From contig NZ_FOKR01000002.1 of the NCBI RefSeq assembly GCF_900112195.1, positions 76,624 through 140,623 on the forward strand: a stretch of DNA of 64,000 nucleotides. Reading direction: 5' to 3'. The translations under genes were made by a program, and so were the position numbers. Every line of letters starts with the position of its first letter. Positions within the stretch are counted from its first letter, which is position 1. The DNA comes from Butyrivibrio sp. YAB3001. Its GTDB lineage: Bacteria; Bacillota; Clostridia; Lachnospirales; Lachnospiraceae. Positions 35,957 to 44,924 of this stretch are shown piece after piece. Below the pieces are notes generated by a model. It searched no databases, was not told the DNA's origin, and was given only the letters and a program-made list of their open reading frames with translations.

Positions 35957-37000
35957 ATGCAAAACAATTTTAAAGAAATAGCAAGGGCTTTGCGTGAATA
36001 TGACGGTGAAGAAGTGCGTATTATGGAAGTTTGTGGAACGCACACTGCAGCCATTTCTGAAAACGGCATTCCATCAATGCTTTCACCTAAGATTAAGCTT
36101 ATTTCAGGACCAGGCTGTCCTGTCTGTGTCACAGTAACAGCTGTGATAGATAAACTTATAGAACTTTCACTTACGGAGAATACGGTTGTTCTTACCTTTG
36201 GAGATCTGATTCGGGTTAAAGGAACCTTTAAATCTCTTGCTGATGCAAAAGCTGAAGGCGCACATGTTAAAATGGTATATTCTCCGCTTGAAAGTTTAGA
36301 ACTGGCTAAGGCTAATCCTTCTATAAATTATGTATTTGCAGCTATTGGCTTTGAGACAACGACACCTGTTTATGCAACAGTGTTAGATGAAGCGATCAAA
36401 CGAAATATCCATAATCTGAGACTTTTAACATCATTAAAGACAATGCCTGAAGTCATTCGTTGGGTAGTTAATAGCGGAAATGATATTGATGGATTTATTG
36501 CTCCCGGACATGTAGCTGCAATCACAGGAGCGGATATATTTGCTAAGCTTTCAAAAGAATTATCTATTCCTTTTGTGGTTTCAGGTTTTAAAGGAAAACA
36601 GCTTCTTTTAACAATTTATGCTATAGTTTCAATGAAAGGTACAGCAGGTTTTAGGAATTTATACAAAGAAGTTGTATCAGATGAAGGTAATTTGAAGGCT
36701 CAGGAACTTGTATCAAAATTCTTTACGCTATCAGATGCATCCTGGAGAGGAATGGGGAAAATTCCCGGATCAGGTATGATACTGAAGGATGAGTACAGGG
36801 AATATGATGCAGGAAGTATTGGTCTTGACGAAGACCATATGCCAAAAGGTTGTAGTTGCGCAGAGGTTCTGGTAGGCAAACTAAAGCCCAATGAGTGTCC
36901 TTTATTTGGCAAGGTCTGTACTCCTGATAATGCTCATGGAGCATGCATGGTTTCCACGGAAGGAAGCTGCTATAATTACTTTGTTTCAGGCAGGAAATAA
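35957..37000 (+). CDS. hypD: HypD, Fe-ligand assembly protein
   Basis: 347 residues. The ATG at 35957 directly follows the hypC stop; the open frame farther upstream lies inside hypC. Motifs: MEVCGTHTAAISENGI, GPGCPVCVT, AIGFETTTP, and the C-terminal cluster cysteines (PKGCSCAEVLVGKLKPNEC, GACMVSTEGSCYNYF). It holds a [4Fe-4S] cluster and builds the iron-cyanide-CO unit with HypC. Confidence 0.97.
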   Translation: MQNNFKEIARALREYDGEEVRIMEVCGTHTAAISENGIPSMLSPKIKLISGPGCPVCVTVTAVIDKLIELSLTENTVVLTFGDLIRVKGTFKSLADAKAEGAHVKMVYSPLESLELAKANPSINYVFAAIGFETTTPVYATVLDEAIKRNIHNLRLLTSLKTMPEVIRWVVNSGNDIDGFIAPGHVAAITGADIFAKLSKELSIPFVVSGFKGKQLLLTIYAIVSMKGTAGFRNLYKEVVSDEGNLKAQELVSKFFTLSDASWRGMGKIPGSGMILKDEYREYDAGSIGLDEDHMPKGCSCAEVLVGKLKPNECPLFGKVCTPDNAHGACMVSTEGSCYNYFVSGRK

Positions 37001-37017
37001 ACAATCGAGGTTAGAAA

Positions 37018-38022
37018 ATGAAGATCACAATGGCACATGGAAGTGGAGGAGAATCTACTTCAAGTCTAATTCATAATATTTTTTCCAAACATTTTAATAA
37101 TGAAATATTGTCAAAACTGGAAGATTCTGCGGTAGTTGAAGGCAACAGCAGAATTGCTGTGACAACTGATAGTTTTGTTGTCACTCCCATTATTTTTCCC
37201 GGTGGCGATATTGGAAGACTTTCAGTTTGCGGAACAGTAAATGATCTATTGATGAGCAGCGCCAGACCAAAGTACCTTACCTGTGGTTGCATTCTTGAAG
37301 AAGGTCTTGATATGGATGTTCTTGATAGCGTAATCTCTTCAATGGCGCAGACTGCATATGAAGCTGGCATTAAGATTATAACCGGTGATACTAAGGTTAT
37401 AGAAAATAAGGGTGGTGAACCCGGACTTATAATAAACACATCCGGTGTTGGATTTGTTGATGATGATCATGAAATTCCGGGACCATTTAATCTTCAGGAT
37501 GAAGATGTTATCATATTGTCAGGAAATCTTGGCGATCATCATGCAGCAATCCTTGGGAAAAGAATGGGAATCGAAACATCAATAGTTTCTGATGCAGCAC
37601 CACTTTGTGAGATGGTGACAAAATTATTTGATGCAAAGATACGTGTCCATGCAATGCGCGATGTTACACGAGGTGGTCTCGGCACTGTATTAAATGAATT
37701 TAGTTCTTCCTCCAACTGCACAATTGAACTTGAAGAAGACGCTCTTCCGGTTTCTGAATCGGTAAAAGACTTTTGTGGTATGCTTGGACTTGATCCTATG
37801 TATATGGGAAATGAAGGAAAAATGGTTATTTCTGTCCATAAGGATGATGCGTCCAAAGCTCTTTCATTAATAAAAAGTTCAAAATATGGTGAGAATGCGT
37901 GTATAATAGGTAAAGTATATAAGAATGCTGATTTGGAAAACAATGTTATACTTAATACAGAGATTGGTGGAAAAAGAATCATCGGTCTAATGTATGGAGA
38001 AGGTCTTCCAAGAATTTGCTAA
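37018..38022 (+). CDS. hypE: HypE, thiocarbamate dehydratase
   Basis: 334 residues, AIR-synthase-like fold (MAHGSGGESTSSLI; MRDVTRGGLGTVLNEF), ending PRIC with the C-terminal Cys that becomes thiocarbamoylated and dehydrated to thiocyanate. It is the last recognisable maturation gene; hypA and hypB are not found nearby. Confidence 0.97.
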   Translation: MKITMAHGSGGESTSSLIHNIFSKHFNNEILSKLEDSAVVEGNSRIAVTTDSFVVTPIIFPGGDIGRLSVCGTVNDLLMSSARPKYLTCGCILEEGLDMDVLDSVISSMAQTAYEAGIKIITGDTKVIENKGGEPGLIINTSGVGFVDDDHEIPGPFNLQDEDVIILSGNLGDHHAAILGKRMGIETSIVSDAAPLCEMVTKLFDAKIRVHAMRDVTRGGLGTVLNEFSSSSNCTIELEEDALPVSESVKDFCGMLGLDPMYMGNEGKMVISVHKDDASKALSLIKSSKYGENACIIGKVYKNADLENNVILNTEIGGKRIIGLMYGEGLPRIC

Positions 38023-38093
38023 ATGTTGTACAATAGTTTTTGTCTTTAAATGAGTTGTATTTGTTTCATTATTGAAAGGATATTTATAAGTTA

Positions 38094-38990
38094 ATGGAAT
38101 TTAAGAGAATAAATAAAGATACTGTTACATGCATTATTACTGAAGACGATATGGATGAGCAGGGACTTAAATTAGAGGATCTTTTTGAAAAGAAGAAAGA
38201 AGCAATGGAATTTCTTCACGAGGTTATGAAGAAGGCTGAGGAAGAAGTTGATTACAAGCCAACTGGTTCTTTTATGCCTATGCAGATAACTGTTCTTCCG
38301 GATCATTCAATATCATTAACTCTTTCAGAAAATGCATCTGCTTCTTTTGCAGAAATATTACGAAATCTTACAGACAAAGCAGGAATAAAGCTTCCTAAGA
38401 ATGTTTTGGAAGATTTGGGAGAAACTGTTGACGAAGAACGTATCAACAGATTAAATGAATACCTTAAGAATTTAAAGAACCTTACGAATTCTGTTAAGAG
38501 TATTATGGATGAAGCTGTTGCTAACATGGATGAAAATTCTGAAAATAAAGAATCAAGTAGCACTGATTCAACTAATGCTGCAGATAATGCTCAGGTTAAT
38601 GTATCAGATAGCAACGGCAAGCTAAAAGATAAATTTACAGAAGCTCTCGAGGATGCCAAGAAAGAAAAAATAAATGAGAATAACAGACTGAAATTTAAAG
38701 AGTATGTTTTCACATTTGATGATATAAGAACCGTTATTTCGTTTTGCTCCAAGTCTCCTAAGAATCTGAATATTTCAAGTTCTTTATACAAGAATGATTC
38801 AGATGGTAAATATTATTTGGATCTTATCAGACTGGACGATGATTCCAAATCATTTGCGGCTTTGTTTACAATGGCTTATGAATTTGGCCATTTTCAGGCT
38901 TCAAATCCGCATGTTATTGCACATTATAAAGAAAATTATGATTGCCTTATTAAAGAAAATGCACTTAATGAACTATCTAAAGTTTGCTGA
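38094..38990 (+). CDS. mecA: MecA-like adaptor protein for ClpC
   Basis: 298 residues. The N-terminal domain (MEFKRINKDTVTCIITEDDM) and the C-terminal ACT-like domain (SSLYKNDSDGKYYLDLIRLDD) match MecA, joined by a Glu/Lys/Ser/Asn-rich linker that is longer than in Bacillus. MecA binds substrates and activates ClpC for degradation. The gene is monocistronic: about 70 bases after hypE and followed by a terminator. Confidence 0.85.
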   Translation: MEFKRINKDTVTCIITEDDMDEQGLKLEDLFEKKKEAMEFLHEVMKKAEEEVDYKPTGSFMPMQITVLPDHSISLTLSENASASFAEILRNLTDKAGIKLPKNVLEDLGETVDEERINRLNEYLKNLKNLTNSVKSIMDEAVANMDENSENKESSSTDSTNAADNAQVNVSDSNGKLKDKFTEALEDAKKEKINENNRLKFKEYVFTFDDIRTVISFCSKSPKNLNISSSLYKNDSDGKYYLDLIRLDDDSKSFAALFTMAYEFGHFQASNPHVIAHYKENYDCLIKENALNELSKVC

Positions 38991-39013
38991 ACCTGGGTGT
39001 ACGTAATAAGAAT

Positions 39014-39053
39014 TGGAACGGTTTAGTGTTTCAGCTATGCCGTTCTTTTTTTT
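39014..39053 (+). terminator. intrinsic terminator after mecA
   Basis: GAACGG (39016-39021) pairs with CCGTTC (39040-39045) around an 18-base loop, followed by eight T. Confidence 0.7.
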
Positions 39054-39102
39054 ATTTCATAGGAAATTGCTTCCTAAAATTATTTATAGAAGGGTATGAT
39101 AT

Positions 39103-39819
39103 ATGCGATTAAATAAGTTTATTGCGGCATGTGGAATATGTTCCAGAAGAGACGCAGACAAACTTATCATGGCCGGTCGTGTAAAGGTAAACGGCAAGAT
39201 AGCTGATACTGGCCTACAGGTTTCTGAAACAGACGAAGTGCTTGTTGATGATAAGAAAATCGGAACTGTTAATAAGCATGTTGTTCTGGCCTATTATAAA
39301 CCGGTTGGCGTTGTTTGCACTGAAAGAGATGCGCATGCTGAAAAGACTGTAATATCTGAGATAAAATATGATAGACGCGTTACTTATGCCGGTCGACTTG
39401 ATAAAGATTCAGAAGGTTTACTGTTATTGACTGATGATGGAAATCTTATTAACGCTATGATGCGTGGTGCAAATATGCATGAAAAAGAATATGAAGTTGA
39501 AGTAGACAAAAATCTTACAGGAGACTTTCTTAAAAAGTTATCTCAGGGAGTGTATCTCGAAGAACTTGATAAAACCACAAGGCCATGCTCAGTTACCCGT
39601 ACAGGAAAAAAGAGTTTTAAGATCATAATAACGCAGGGTCTCAACAGACAAATCCGACGAATGTGCGCTGCACTGGGCGCAGAAGTTGTTAGTTTAAAAA
39701 GAATAAGAGTTATGACAGTCACTCTTTCTGATATGAATATCAAAGCTGGAGAATACAAAGTTCTTAGCAACTTGGAAATGCAAAAGCTTTATAGAGCTGC
39801 AGGATTGGAACTACAATAG
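39103..39819 (+). CDS. rRNA pseudouridine synthase, RsuA/RluF family
   Basis: 238 residues: S4 RNA-binding domain at the N-terminus (MRLNKFIAACGICSRRDADKLI) and the catalytic domain with the Asp in GRLDKDSEGLLLLTDDG. HEKEYEVEVDK and QGLNRQIRRMC resemble RluF (23S rRNA U2604) more than RsuA or RluB, but the exact target cannot be set by eye. ligA follows after 13 bases. Confidence 0.9.
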   Translation: MRLNKFIAACGICSRRDADKLIMAGRVKVNGKIADTGLQVSETDEVLVDDKKIGTVNKHVVLAYYKPVGVVCTERDAHAEKTVISEIKYDRRVTYAGRLDKDSEGLLLLTDDGNLINAMMRGANMHEKEYEVEVDKNLTGDFLKKLSQGVYLEELDKTTRPCSVTRTGKKSFKIIITQGLNRQIRRMCAALGAEVVSLKRIRVMTVTLSDMNIKAGEYKVLSNLEMQKLYRAAGLELQ

Positions 39820-39832
39820 GAGTATATTATTT

Positions 39833-41863
39833 ATGGCAAACATAGATGAAAACATAAAAAAAGAGTACGAAGAACTGACAAAAACGCTTAAGCATCATAT
39901 GGATTTATATTACAATCAGGACAGTCCTGAGATATCTGACTATGAGTATGACCAATTGATGCTTAAATTAAAGAAATTTGAACAGGATTATCCTGAACTA
40001 AAGACCAATGATTCTCCAACACAGATCATAGGAGGTACTGCAAAGAGAGAAGCTGGCGTTAAGATAACTCATAACAAGCCAATGCTTTCAATTGAGGATG
40101 TTTTTACCAAAGATGAAGTAAAAGAATGGGTAAAAAAGGTACATTTACTGCATCCACAAGCAGGTTTTTCAGTAGAAATCAAAATCGATGGTCTTAGCAT
40201 GACGCTCAGGTACATGAAAGATCCAAGCGATAATAAACTTCATCTAACTGTTGCCGAAACACGTGGAGACGGACTTATTGGTGAAGATGTTACTGCAAAT
40301 GCGCTTGTTATTCCTGACGTAAAAAAGATAATCGATCTTCCTTATGATTATCTTGAGCTTCGAGGAGAAGTGTATATGTCTCATGAAGCATTTGAAAGCT
40401 ATAATGAAGAACAGGAACGCCTTGGCAAAAAGATAGCTGCCAATCCGAGAAACCTTGCTGCAGGTACACTTAGACAACTTGACCCGGAGGTGACAAAAAG
40501 CAGAGGCCTTAAGATGTTTATTTTTAACATCCAGGATGGTCCTGAAGAGCTTCTAAGTTCACATTGTGGTGGGCTTGATATATTGGCGAAGGCAGGAGTT
40601 CCTGTTGTTCGTCATATTCATTGCACTTCGGAGGATGAGATTCTTTTTGCTATAGATGAAATTGGTAATCTAAGAGATTCTCTTGATTTTGATCTGGATG
40701 GCGCAGTTGTCAAACTTGATAATACAGCCTGGAGAAATGACTTCCCATCAGGCAGCAAGTATTCAAGCGGACATATAGCATATAAGTATCCTCCGGAAGA
40801 ACGCGTCATTGTAATGGATGAGATAATCGTTGATGTAGGTAGAACAGGAAAACTTACATTCACAGGAAGCTTCCATGATAAAGAAACGGGAAAAGCAGCC
40901 AGGTTATGTGGTACAAGCGTTTCAAGGGCTACTCTTCATAATCAGGATTATATCACTGAGATGCAGATTGGTATCGGTGGTGAATATAAGCTTTTTAAAA
41001 GTGGCGAGATTATACCAAAGCTTAACGGATGCGTTAAAGCTCCTGAGATAGTTTATAAGGCTCCGACTATTTGCCCGGTGTGTGGTTCAGCTCTTATAAG
41101 AGAAGAAGATACTGCTGATATAAGATGTATCAATCCAACATGTCCGGCGCAGGTTTCACGTACAATTTCTTATTTTACCGGAAGAGATGCCATGAATATC
41201 ATGGGGCTTGGAGAAACACTCATTGATGCTTTATGCAAGGAAGGCTATCTTCACAGCTATGCTGATATATACCATCTTTCAGAACATAAGGATGAACTGA
41301 TAGAAAAAGGTATTATAGGTAAAGTAAAAAATACTGAAAAACTGCTTGCAGAAATAGAAAAATCAAAATCAAACGATCCTGTCAGACTTTTGACTGGTCT
41401 GGCAATCAGAAATGTAGGTAAATCAACCGCAAGAGAGATAATGAAACACGTTGACAATCTTATGGAACTTGCAAAGATTTCTGTTGATGGTTTCTTGCAG
41501 ATGCCAGACATTGGAGAAACAACAGCAAATGATCTCTATGAATTTTTCCATGATGAGAAGAACCTTCTTATTCTTGATGATATGAAAAATTCAGGTTTAA
41601 ATATGAATGCTGTTAAAGATGAAAATGCTTCAGATAAGCTGGCAGGAATGACAATTGTTGTTACCGGAACACTTCCTACCCTGGGTAGAAAAGAAGCAGA
41701 AGAACTAATAGTGAAAAATGGAGGAAAAGCTTCAGGCAGTGTTTCAAAGAAAACAAGTCTCGTACTTGCCGGAGAAGCTGCGGGGAGTAAGCTTACAAAA
41801 GCTCAGGAATTAGGAATAAAAGTTATTACTGAGCAGGAATTTTTAGAAATCATAAATAATTGA
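39833..41863 (+). CDS. ligA: NAD-dependent DNA ligase LigA
   Basis: 676 residues. Adenylation domain with the active Lys in VEIKIDGLSM, an OB-fold, a Cys4 zinc finger (CPVCG...CINPTC), helix-hairpin-helix repeats, and a C-terminal BRCT domain (LAGMTIVVTGTLPTLGRKEAE). It seals nicks in replication and repair. Length and domain order are standard. Confidence 0.98.
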   Translation: MANIDENIKKEYEELTKTLKHHMDLYYNQDSPEISDYEYDQLMLKLKKFEQDYPELKTNDSPTQIIGGTAKREAGVKITHNKPMLSIEDVFTKDEVKEWVKKVHLLHPQAGFSVEIKIDGLSMTLRYMKDPSDNKLHLTVAETRGDGLIGEDVTANALVIPDVKKIIDLPYDYLELRGEVYMSHEAFESYNEEQERLGKKIAANPRNLAAGTLRQLDPEVTKSRGLKMFIFNIQDGPEELLSSHCGGLDILAKAGVPVVRHIHCTSEDEILFAIDEIGNLRDSLDFDLDGAVVKLDNTAWRNDFPSGSKYSSGHIAYKYPPEERVIVMDEIIVDVGRTGKLTFTGSFHDKETGKAARLCGTSVSRATLHNQDYITEMQIGIGGEYKLFKSGEIIPKLNGCVKAPEIVYKAPTICPVCGSALIREEDTADIRCINPTCPAQVSRTISYFTGRDAMNIMGLGETLIDALCKEGYLHSYADIYHLSEHKDELIEKGIIGKVKNTEKLLAEIEKSKSNDPVRLLTGLAIRNVGKSTAREIMKHVDNLMELAKISVDGFLQMPDIGETTANDLYEFFHDEKNLLILDDMKNSGLNMNAVKDENASDKLAGMTIVVTGTLPTLGRKEAEELIVKNGGKASGSVSKKTSLVLAGEAAGSKLTKAQELGIKVITEQEFLEIINN

Positions 41864-41878
41864 TAGGGGTAAAGAAGA

Positions 41879-42844
41879 ATGCCAATTAAAATTCAAAATG
41901 ATCTTCCAGCAAGAGAAATTCTTGAACAGGAGAATATATTTGCTGTTGATGAGAACAGAGCTTTGCATCAGGATATCAGATCACTTCAGATCTGCATTCT
42001 TAATCTGATGCCGTTAAAAGAAGATACTGAGCTTCAGCTCCTTAGGTCTATGTCAAATACACCTTTGCAGATTGATGTATCTTTTATGCAGATGAGTTCA
42101 CATCACTCAAATAATACTTCGCCTAACCACCTGAACAGATTTTATAATACATTTGATGAGCTTAAAGATAATACGTATGATGGTCTTATTATCACAGGTG
42201 CACCGGTTGAACAGATGGATTTTGAAGAAGTAGATTATTGGCCGGAACTTTGCAAGGTATTTGAATGGTCCAAGACAAATGTAACTTCGACATTTCATAT
42301 TTGTTGGGGGGCGCAGGCCGGAATTTATTATCACTATGGAATAAACAAAGTACCTCTTGATGAAAAGCTGTTTGGAATTTTTAAGCACCGCGTTAAAAAT
42401 AGAAAGGTTCCTCTTGTAAGAGGTTTTGATGATGTGTTCTATATGCCACATTCAAGACATACAGCAACACCTTCAGATGCGATTCATGCCTGCGAAGATC
42501 TGGTGGTTCTTGCTGAGTCATCCAAAGCCGGAATATTCTTATGCATGAATAAGACCGGAAGTCAGATTTTTGTAATGGGACATGCAGAATATGACAGACT
42601 TACACTTGATTCAGAATATAGAAGAGACTTGTCCAAGGGATTAAATATACATATCCCTGAGAATTATTATCCTGATGATAATCCGGACAATACTCCTGAT
42701 TTACTTTGGAGAAGCCATGCAAACAATCTGTATACCAACTGGCTTAACTACTATGTCTATCAGAATACACCATATAAATGGGGGCAGATTCTTGATCAGG
42801 AAAAAATAGAACTTGCTTCAAAAGCATTAACTAAGGAACTGTAA
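41879..42844 (+). CDS. metA: MetA, homoserine O-acyltransferase (acetyl-CoA type predicted)
   Basis: 321 residues with the catalytic Cys in FHICWGAQAGIYYHYGI and the His/Glu in GHAEYDR. The substrate-deciding residue, in TGAPVEQMDF, is Glu, which in Bacillus MetA gives acetyl-CoA use; enteric enzymes have Gly here and use succinyl-CoA. So O-acetylhomoserine is the likely product, first step of methionine synthesis. It starts 15 bases after ligA; no riboswitch is seen in that gap. Confidence 0.95.
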   Translation: MPIKIQNDLPAREILEQENIFAVDENRALHQDIRSLQICILNLMPLKEDTELQLLRSMSNTPLQIDVSFMQMSSHHSNNTSPNHLNRFYNTFDELKDNTYDGLIITGAPVEQMDFEEVDYWPELCKVFEWSKTNVTSTFHICWGAQAGIYYHYGINKVPLDEKLFGIFKHRVKNRKVPLVRGFDDVFYMPHSRHTATPSDAIHACEDLVVLAESSKAGIFLCMNKTGSQIFVMGHAEYDRLTLDSEYRRDLSKGLNIHIPENYYPDDNPDNTPDLLWRSHANNLYTNWLNYYVYQNTPYKWGQILDQEKIELASKALTKEL

Positions 42845-42846
42845 TC

Positions 42847-42875
42847 TTGTTTTTTGTCAAAAAATACGATAAAAT
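42847..42875 (+). promoter_or_regulatory. candidate promoter
   Basis: TTGTTT at 42847-42852 and TAAAAT at 42870-42875, 17-base spacer, between metA and the next gene. AT-rich surroundings lower confidence. Confidence 0.4.
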
Positions 42876-42927
42876 ATTATTGTTAAAACGATATTTTCTA
42901 TATGTTTTTTGATAAGGAGACAATTTT

Positions 42928-43410
42928 ATGGGTCTTAATATGGAAAACGATGATGTTGAAGTAAAAAGCACTGAAAACAAGAAAAAGCCCACAAAAAAAA
43001 CAAAAGAAATGCTCGAAGAAAACGCCAACAAGATTGAAGAGTTGAGACAGGAGCAGGATTCACTTAGCGCTGTTTTAATGGATCTTGACAATGAAGAAAA
43101 TGCATTGGGTGAAAAATCTGCATTAAATATGAGTGTAACTCATAAAAAGTTTGGTGAAGGCACTGTTATTAAACAGGATGGAAAATATATTGAAGTCAAA
43201 TTTGCTGATGTTGTTAAGAAATTTGTACTTCCGGGTTGTATTGCAGATAAGTTCCTCGAAGTTGCTGACAATGATACTTTTGAATATTATGTTAAAAGCA
43301 ATGAGATTCATAAGAAACGTATGAATACAGAATTAAAGATTAAATCTGCTACATTTGCTATTCAAAGACATGAAGATGCAATCGAGAAACTAAATGCGAA
43401 ATTCAAATAA
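42928..43410 (+). CDS. coiled-coil protein with a UvrD-type Tudor-like domain
   Basis: 160 residues. A Lys/Glu-rich N-terminus is followed by a coiled coil (about residues 30-60), then a short beta domain (VTHKKFGEGTVIKQDGKYIE, VKKFVLPGC), and a C-terminal helix. The HxxFGxGxV pattern and the following beta strands resemble the Tudor-like domain at the end of PcrA/UvrD helicases, which contacts RNA polymerase. No enzyme domain is present. Its function is unknown. It is followed by a terminator. Confidence 0.75.
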   Translation: MGLNMENDDVEVKSTENKKKPTKKTKEMLEENANKIEELRQEQDSLSAVLMDLDNEENALGEKSALNMSVTHKKFGEGTVIKQDGKYIEVKFADVVKKFVLPGCIADKFLEVADNDTFEYYVKSNEIHKKRMNTELKIKSATFAIQRHEDAIEKLNAKFK

Positions 43411-43424
43411 TAAATAATATAACA

Positions 43425-43482
43425 AAAGAACTGTTCTGATTAAATTCATTTTAACAATGAAAAGTCAGAGCAGTTCTTTTTT
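43425..43482. terminator. bidirectional intrinsic terminator between converging genes
   Basis: AAAGAACTG (43425-43433) pairs with CAGTTCTTT (43471-43479), extended inside by TCTGA with TCAGA. T-runs occur on both strands, serving the Tudor-like gene and the converging peptide/carboxypeptidase genes. Confidence 0.8.
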
Positions 43483-43555
43483 ATACGTCCACACAACTAT
43501 TCGCAAAACACATGTTTAACGAATAATTACCTATAGAATTACATTAAACATTGTA

Positions 43556-43657
43556 TTACATAGAAATAAATGCACTTGCCACAGATCCTAAGACCATGGC
43601 TAAAATAAGTACCAATGCAATTGTTGCAATAATTTTACTGTATTTTTTAATTCTCAT
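43556..43657 (-). CDS. 33-residue hydrophobic peptide
   Basis: A short frame begins MRIKKYSKIIATIAL and continues as one hydrophobic helix with Gly/Ser/Ala near the end (VLGSVASAFISM). AAAGGAAGTGA lies upstream at suitable spacing. It starts 15 bases after the D,D-carboxypeptidase stop and ends before the shared terminator, so it could be translated from the same mRNA. Basic start plus one helix suggests a small membrane protein. I cannot assign a family. Confidence 0.5.
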   Translation of the reverse strand: MRIKKYSKIIATIALVLILAMVLGSVASAFISM

Positions 43658-43671
43658 TTAAATCACTTCCT

Positions 43672-44811
43672 TTAACTTGTATAAGTATCATATATCTCAA
43701 CGTGATCATAGATGCATCGCCAGGAACTCCAGGCATTTGCGGTCACACAGATATAATGTGTTCCATCATTTGATATCTGGTAGCTTGCGCCACAGCAACC
43801 TGATTGAACAACGAAACCTGTCTTTGCACCTATTACTTCACCATGAGTATCTTTATCTTCAATTCTGCGCATAAACCAGTTGGAAACAGATATTCCTTCC
43901 GGATGCTCAGTTGTAGATGACGTTGTATATTTTCTGGCATTTAATATATCATGGCATAAAGCATTTTCTTCAGCAGCCTTTAATATCATAGCCATATCAA
44001 GCAATGTACAGTAATGATTTTCATCATAAATTCCAATACAATTTGTAAAATGCGCTGTATCTGACAAACCTAATTCCTTAAGTTTATCATTCATCATTTC
44101 AACAAATGCTTCCTGGGAACCTGCAATATATTCAGCAATGCACATTGCAGCATCACCGCCTGATGGTAAAATTGTACCATAAAGCATATCTCTGACAGTT
44201 ATTGTTTCTCCGACAGAAAAACCAACAGCGCTGCAATCATGCTTAAAAACAAAATCACCAATCGCCTGTGTCATTACAAACGTATCATCAAGATCTGTTA
44301 TGTGCTCAGCAGCAACCAGTAAGGTTAAAATTTTAGTCATTGATGCAGGATTTATCCTGACTGTACCGTCTTTATTTGCAACAACGGATCCGGAATCAAG
44401 ATTAACCAATATCGCGTTTGTACTGATCACATTTTCACTTGCTATATAGGAAGTATTGTCGGCAAGATCTGTACTGTAACCTTTAAAGAAAAAATTCGAA
44501 TCTTCAGATAATTCTAAAAATGGATTTGTTACAACTTCTTCTTCCTGTTGTGGCTGTTCATCCTCTATTGTCGTTTCAACTATCTCCGTTTGTTCTTCCT
44601 GATCAGATGAAACTTCAATTTCAGGCTCTTTTTCCTTTTTGCTCTTTGTTGAATGCTTTATTACGATACATGAAATCGAAATTATAAATAATAAAAATAA
44701 AAAAGCGGCTATGGATAAACGAGTGATTATCTCTCTTTTCCTTTTAGCCTTGTATTCTGAAATAGTAAGATGTCTACTATCCCTTTGTCTGAAATTAACT
44801 TTTTTCTCCAA
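43672..44811 (-). CDS. D-alanyl-D-alanine carboxypeptidase (DacF/PBP5-like)
   Basis: 379 residues from a TTG at 44811 with GGGGTGGAG upstream; an ATG at 44859 has only AGGA. An N-terminal membrane helix (about residues 30-50) and a Glu/Gln-rich linker precede the catalytic domain. Motif 1 is SMTK and motif 3 is KTG (GAKTGFVVQSG). Motif 2, normally S-x-N, reads S-G-G in LPSGGDAAMC. It trims the terminal D-Ala of peptidoglycan. The active Ser and Lys are intact, so activity is expected. Confidence 0.9.
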   Translation of the reverse strand: MEKKVNFRQRDSRHLTISEYKAKRKREIITRLSIAAFLFLLFIISISCIVIKHSTKSKKEKEPEIEVSSDQEEQTEIVETTIEDEQPQQEEEVVTNPFLELSEDSNFFFKGYSTDLADNTSYIASENVISTNAILVNLDSGSVVANKDGTVRINPASMTKILTLLVAAEHITDLDDTFVMTQAIGDFVFKHDCSAVGFSVGETITVRDMLYGTILPSGGDAAMCIAEYIAGSQEAFVEMMNDKLKELGLSDTAHFTNCIGIYDENHYCTLLDMAMILKAAEENALCHDILNARKYTTSSTTEHPEGISVSNWFMRRIEDKDTHGEVIGAKTGFVVQSGCCGASYQISNDGTHYICVTANAWSSWRCIYDHVEIYDTYTS

Positions 44812-44889
44812 TGTAAAACTCCACCCCAACTGTTTAATATAACCCTTAAATAGTAACATTTTTCCTATATTTCAATCAAGTTTATTTCG

Positions 44890-44918
44890 TTAATAAAATG
44901 TACAAATTATGCTATAAT
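44890..44918 (+). promoter_or_regulatory. promoter of the recombinase gene
   Basis: TTAATA at 44890-44895 and a consensus TATAAT at 44913-44918 with a 17-base spacer. The -10 ends six bases before the ATG at 44925, so RNA would begin at or next to the start codon. Confidence 0.6.
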
Positions 44919-44924
44919 CTTTTT

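Noticed and set aside
38023..38093. Strong promoter before mecA
   Set aside because: A TACAAT exists near 38030 but no convincing -35 at proper spacing.
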